A DNA stretch of 6,985 nucleotides from JAXGPP01 sp964436865 (GTDB lineage: Bacteria; Planctomycetota; Planctomycetia; Pirellulales; Thermoguttaceae), in NCBI GenBank assembly GCA_964436865.1, contig CAYTFK010000352.1, positions 1-6,985 on the forward strand, in the 5' to 3' direction. Under the pieces are notes generated by a model that was given only the letters and a program-made list of their open reading frames with translations, was not told the DNA's origin and did not search any database. The position numbers and the translations under genes were made by a program. Below are positions 6,001 through 6,985 of this stretch, in pieces (the stretch's first letter is position 1; every line of letters begins with the position of its first letter).

Positions 6001-6985
6001 GCCGTTCGTACGAAAGCATCTTCCAGGCGGGGCTGGTTGATGCAATCCGCGAATGGGCGGGTTCCGATTACTCGATGCAGAACGCCGAAGCGGTGCCGCC
6101 CTATTCGCACGGCGCGCATCGCAGCAAGCTGGTGGCCGTCCTCCGCGGGGGACACTACGAAGTGGCGCTGGCGCCCGAGGAATGGATCAAGCTGGTCACG
6201 TGGATCGACTGCGGGGCACCCTATTACGGGTCGTACTTCGGGCGCCGACACCTCAGCTACCAAGGGCAGCCCGATTTCCGGCCGGTGCCGACCGTCGAAT
6301 CGGCGTGCGGGATTCCGCCCGATTTTGCGGAACTGAAGAAGTGCGATCCGCTGCCGGCTGAACTTCTGGCATGGTGGCCGCTCGATGGCGTGCAGGATGG
6401 CGCGACGCCGGACGACGCCGGCAACGCCCATGCGGCCGCCGTGGTCGGCGCGAACTGCAAAGCAGACGAAGGGGGTGGCGCCCTGGCGTTCGACGGGAAC
6501 GACTGGCTGTGCGGCGGCGGACTCGGAGAGCAGGAGGCGATTTCGGTATCGTTGTGGGTTAAGCCGGCCCGCGTGCCGAATCGCTGGAATCCGCTCGTGT
6601 TCAGCGACAGCGGCAATCGCGGTGCATTCCACTTCAGCCTGCTCGACGACGGCACTCCGAACGTGGCGATCCATCACGGCGCGCCGCAATGGGCTCACCG
6701 CCGCGCGCGGACGGCGTTGTTGCTCGGCCAGTGGCATCACCTGGTCGTCACCTGCGACCCGCGCTACGGCGGAAGCATCTGCTTCTACCGCGATGGCAAG
6801 CTCGATTCGCGCCTTGCACTTGGCCTCGGCGTAGGTCTCGATCTGCAGTCGTTCCGGGTGGGCGCCTGGAAGGGCTGGGAGGCGAATCCCAAAGCGGGCT
6901 TCGCGGGCATGCTGGATGAAATCCGGATTTACCGCGGCACACTGACCGATCAGCAGGTTGCCGACCTGCATGCGGCCGGCAGGGC
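3024..6985 (+). CDS. Large exported HzsA-related di-haem c protein with C-terminal LamG domain, 3' end cut by window
   Basis: Open from ATG 3024 to the window end (1320 codons plus 2 bases). The start has a strong GGGAGGA site and gives a signal peptide (basic residues to R14, hydrophobic 15-27, cleavage near 28-30). Residues about 125-215 look like a beta-sandwich (RLEVWLNENKV, then MLLVRLVPGN). About 250-390 is helical. About 395-760 matches the propeller-like middle region of hydrazine-synthase-alpha-like proteins: HYYDDFQHISRWGGN, HPCYLPDGSICFASTRCEHG, NRWEYVYKG, IGCGHEPLG. Two haem c sites follow, C906-H910 and C958-H962, the second in a cytochrome-like region ending ITCG-type WIDCGAPYYGSY. 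Residues 1117-1317 are LamG/concanavalin-like, ending LDEIRIY. Family known: in anammox bacteria HzsA is the catalytic part of hydrazine synthase; relatives elsewhere have no assigned function. Inferred: periplasmic or surface redox protein that may bind a glycan. It lies in one likely operon with the FCD regulator. Confidence 0.85.
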   Translation, partial: MTSVSLDLRSRYLRSASVVAVLMVATAGHGSEQLASPVAPVYAPADSLQQTLLETRAILDAWRVEQTAARQAVAFDPWWVTAPLEPAQADRLVHPARAIELSARGPDDQALWSERKDLADGKPVNLASGSGERVVCLARTVRAQRPVRLTIGIGGGDRLEVWLNENKVAAADTRMTHGRYGCDYRYDGTRVDQVLVNLDLDAGESMLLVRLVPGNEPSFYFSPSPEPVPRLWEQIRRDFPPRQNPLLDLVTADWFAAEGWFAARGTELERRLIESLAEGCAGDGALILAAAENLRQDEIGKGDSRWLGLCVKASVLASLRRDLMRLRAAVVELGQSHSTDYPASELLARLDDYDERLSLQAREELDPVAEATRRLMAELPAMQREMLVDRNPLLRDAEILFVKRPTYDSKHYYDDFQHISRWGGNLCVLSLRDGRVRELVPELAGGVFDRYDLSFDARRILFGYRRAKQEGFRIWEIGIDGAGLRQVTHPPADEEQRIATYGQVSVGDDFYASEGYRFWTDDVHPCYLPDGSICFASTRCEHGVLCTPLHYLACTNLFRVAADGGGLRPISRGALSEFTPTMMEDGRILYNRWEYVYKGIAAVQSLWVMRPDGSGSEEFYGDNVANPGVLWQARPVPGHPRLAVSIGCGHEPLGIGQVLLLDLNRDKRTLEPITSLTPEVKTQGLRGLFQLRNGVWREDLYGPFYSDPYPLSDKFFLVSCNPEGRYNDPAGYGIYLLDVFGNRVPIYHDPDISCWQPMPLRPRTTPHVLPETAGSAGDAPGTRDGGATATVFLSDVYRGLEGVAPGTIKYVRVMEQVPKPWAAEIDPLRGEDRGADGFGGHLAISHNTHIWVAVLHGIVPVEKDGSATFEVPAGRNLFFQALDGDFMEVQRMRTFVNFEPGEKRSCIGCHERRTQAPETRLAAAFSGAALPLAAQPGETAPRPLYYPTDVQPVFDRHCIRCHDGRPPGEAAEADDRSLHAAPDLRGEPTELFSRSYESIFQAGLVDAIREWAGSDYSMQNAEAVPPYSHGAHRSKLVAVLRGGHYEVALAPEEWIKLVTWIDCGAPYYGSYFGRRHLSYQGQPDFRPVPTVESACGIPPDFAELKKCDPLPAELLAWWPLDGVQDGATPDDAGNAHAAAVVGANCKADEGGGALAFDGNDWLCGGGLGEQEAISVSLWVKPARVPNRWNPLVFSDSGNRGAFHFSLLDDGTPNVAIHHGAPQWAHRRARTALLLGQWHHLVVTCDPRYGGSICFYRDGKLDSRLALGLGVGLDLQSFRVGAWKGWEANPKAGFAGMLDEIRIYRGTLTDQQVADLHAAGR
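4599..4685 (+). other. Cysteine-rich segment of the propeller region
   Basis: Residues 526-554 of the di-haem protein contain five cysteines (C526, C534, C540, C546, C554) plus H524, H542 and H550. A further C648-G-H650 lies later. In an exported protein these could be disulfides or a metal site. None is a CXXCH haem motif. Confidence 0.6.
5739..5753 (+). other. Haem c attachment motif 1 (CIGCH)
   Basis: C906-I-G-C909-H910 of the di-haem protein, read as SCIGCHERRT. It is a canonical CXXCH for covalent haem attachment after export, at the position expected for the first (catalytic-type) haem of HzsA-like proteins. Confidence 0.85.
5895..5909 (+). other. Haem c attachment motif 2 (CIRCH)
   Basis: C958-I-R-C961-H962, preceded by DVQPVFDRH, which resembles the start of planctomycete cytochrome c domains. 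H979, M1018, H1029, H1032 and H1044 downstream are candidates for the distal iron ligand; which one is used cannot be told from sequence alone. Confidence 0.85.
6372..6974 (+). other. LamG/concanavalin-like domain of the di-haem protein
   Basis: Residues about 1117-1317 begin WWPLDG, continue with ALAFDGNDWL, SVSLWVKP, GQWHHLVVT and FYRDGKL, and end LDEIRIYRGTLTDQQV. This is the standard strand order of a bacterial LamG-type jelly-roll, so the domain looks complete inside the window. Such domains bind glycans or proteins or serve as spacers. The gene may stop soon after the window edge or carry more domains. Confidence 0.85.

Noticed and set aside
2817..6971. 1384-codon open frame on the minus strand
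   Set aside because: Over 3024-6971 its codons lie in exact register opposite those of the di-haem protein. In that register a stop needs TTA, CTA or TCA in the sense gene, all rare in this GC-rich DNA. The sense strand has a signal peptide, two CXXCH motifs and recognisable domains; the antisense product has none.
3024..6985. True hydrazine synthase alpha subunit (anammox)
   Set aside because: The first haem site lacks the expected tyrosine, the protein carries a LamG domain, and no HzsB/HzsC or other anammox gene is nearby.

Overview
The window is GC-rich and holds three protein genes, two of them cut by the window edges. The best guess for the source is a free-living heterotrophic planctomycete (Pirellulales-like). 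The main reason is the large exported di-haem protein of the hydrazine-synthase-alpha-like ('HzsA-related') family fused to a LamG domain, a gene type I associate with Planctomycetota. The tandem-domain acetylxylan-esterase-like exported hydrolase fits the same group. The taxonomic call is inference from gene content; no RNA gene or marker gene is present.

Layout. Bases 1-1965, minus strand: an exported alpha/beta hydrolase running off the left edge (655 residues visible). Bases 1966-2290: a 325-base divergent intergenic region with several perfect hairpins, a possible sigma70-like promoter and a perfect 7-bp inverted repeat that looks like a regulator operator. Bases 2291-2986, plus strand: a FadR-type (GntR/FCD) repressor with TTG start. 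Bases 3024-6985, plus strand, 37 bases downstream of the regulator: a very large exported protein running off the right edge (1320 residues visible). Its parts are, in order, signal peptide, beta-sandwich-like region, helical linker, HzsA-like beta-propeller, C-terminal di-haem c region (two CXXCH) and a LamG/concanavalin-like domain.

Likely joint working (inference). The regulator and the di-haem protein look like one transcription unit, with the hydrolase transcribed divergently. FCD regulators usually bind small organic or sugar acids, so the locus may be a ligand-controlled set that pairs an extracytoplasmic ester/carbohydrate hydrolase with a surface or periplasmic redox protein carrying a carbohydrate-binding-like domain. 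There is no sign of hydrazine synthase beta/gamma genes, so anammox chemistry is not implied.

Several long open frames are antisense shadows, including a 1384-codon minus-strand frame at 2817-6971. They sit in codon register opposite the real genes and arise because TTA, CTA and TCA codons are rare in this GC-rich DNA. No tRNA, rRNA, CRISPR array, insertion sequence or convincing factor-independent terminator was seen.
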